DNA from: S012-109 sp964425105 | Lineage (GTDB): Bacteria > Pseudomonadota > Gammaproteobacteria > SZUA-140 | Assembly: GCA_964425105.1 (NCBI GenBank) | Contig: CAYRLE010000045.1 | Span: 1-19,673, forward strand | Length of the DNA: 19,673 nucleotides | Reading direction: 5' to 3' | Shown here: in pieces, positions 19,599 through 19,673 of the stretch | Numbering within the stretch: the stretch's first letter is position 1 | Layout of the letters: every line of letters begins with the position of its first letter | Notes under the pieces: model-generated | The model's database searches: none | What the model was told of the DNA's origin: nothing | Seen by the model: the letters and a program-made list of their open reading frames with translations, nothing else | Position numbers and translations under genes: made by a program

Positions 19599-19673
19599 GA
19601 AGAAGAACAGCGACAAAGAGCTGCTGATCCGCGTTCGGGCAGACATCCGCCAGGCGCAGCGGGAGCTGCAGAA
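19591..19673 (+). CDS. Tail tape measure protein, N-terminal fragment cut by the window edge
   Basis: ATG 19591 overlaps the end of the GT-like gene (ATGGCTAG). The 27 visible residues, MARKKNSDKELLIRV then RADIRQAQRELQ, are basic and helix-prone and have the typical start of tape measure proteins (an IRVRAD-type strand followed by a helix). The position directly after G/GT is diagnostic. The product normally sets tail length; only the beginning is seen here. Confidence 0.75.
   Translation, partial: MARKKNSDKELLIRVRADIRQAQRELQ

Noticed and set aside
1..19673. CRISPR arrays, tRNA genes, insertion sequences
   Set aside because: No regularly spaced repeats, cloverleaf-like sequence, transposase frame or terminal inverted repeats were seen on either strand.

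Overview
The window is a GC-rich stretch (roughly 60-65% GC by eye) of a tailed, double-stranded DNA temperate phage or prophage, probably from a high-GC proteobacterium. No host gene is visible, so the host assignment rests only on base composition and gene style. It holds an outward-facing large serine recombinase, DNA packaging genes, a head module, an accessory block of lower GC, a lysis pair set inside the structural genes, and the start of a siphovirus-type tail module. All genes except the recombinase lie on the + strand and are tightly packed, many with ATGA stop/start overlaps. There is no tail sheath; the tail genes (tail completion, tail terminator, tail tube, G/GT-type chaperones with a frameshift, tape measure start) point to a long non-contractile tail. 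The head genes (a MuF-type minor head protein and a Mu-I-like protease) resemble those of Mu-like phages.

Layout: 1-1599 (-) recombinase, cut by the left edge; 1600-1721 divergent control region; 1722-5625 TerS-like protein, large terminase and portal; 5630-5977 a small exported protein with a nuclease-like motif set; 5977-7788 a MuF-type head protein carrying a C-terminal HExxH metallopeptidase-like domain; 7785-8758 four small coupled genes; 8761-10659 a repetitive fibre-like protein; 10795-12211 three head/decoration-type genes; 12341-15087 one frame encoding protease, scaffold and major capsid protein; 15154-15501 a small unknown; 15503-16272 M15-type endolysin and holin-like protein; 16274-17846 head-tail joining, tail completion and tail terminator; 17860-18612 tail tube followed by a terminator; 18709-19598 small genes and tail chaperones; 19591 to the right edge, tape measure protein.

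The most interesting non-coding signal is a repeated leader element. A 27-bp motif (24 positions invariant) occurs three times, at 1672, 10660 and 12210, each just before the first gene of a gene block. In the second and third copies it begins at or just after the stop codon of the preceding gene, and is followed about 60 nt later by a second 26-bp identical block (a GNRA-loop hairpin) that runs into a strong intrinsic terminator with a different stem in each copy. This looks like a phage late-gene promoter/leader, an antitermination device, or a pair of roughly 120-nt terminated RNAs.

One assembly artefact must be corrected. The 100-N run at 14925-15024 is flanked by an exact 55-bp duplication. 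Collapsing it restores a continuous capsid reading frame ending in SFSGR. The capsid gene is therefore probably intact in the real genome.
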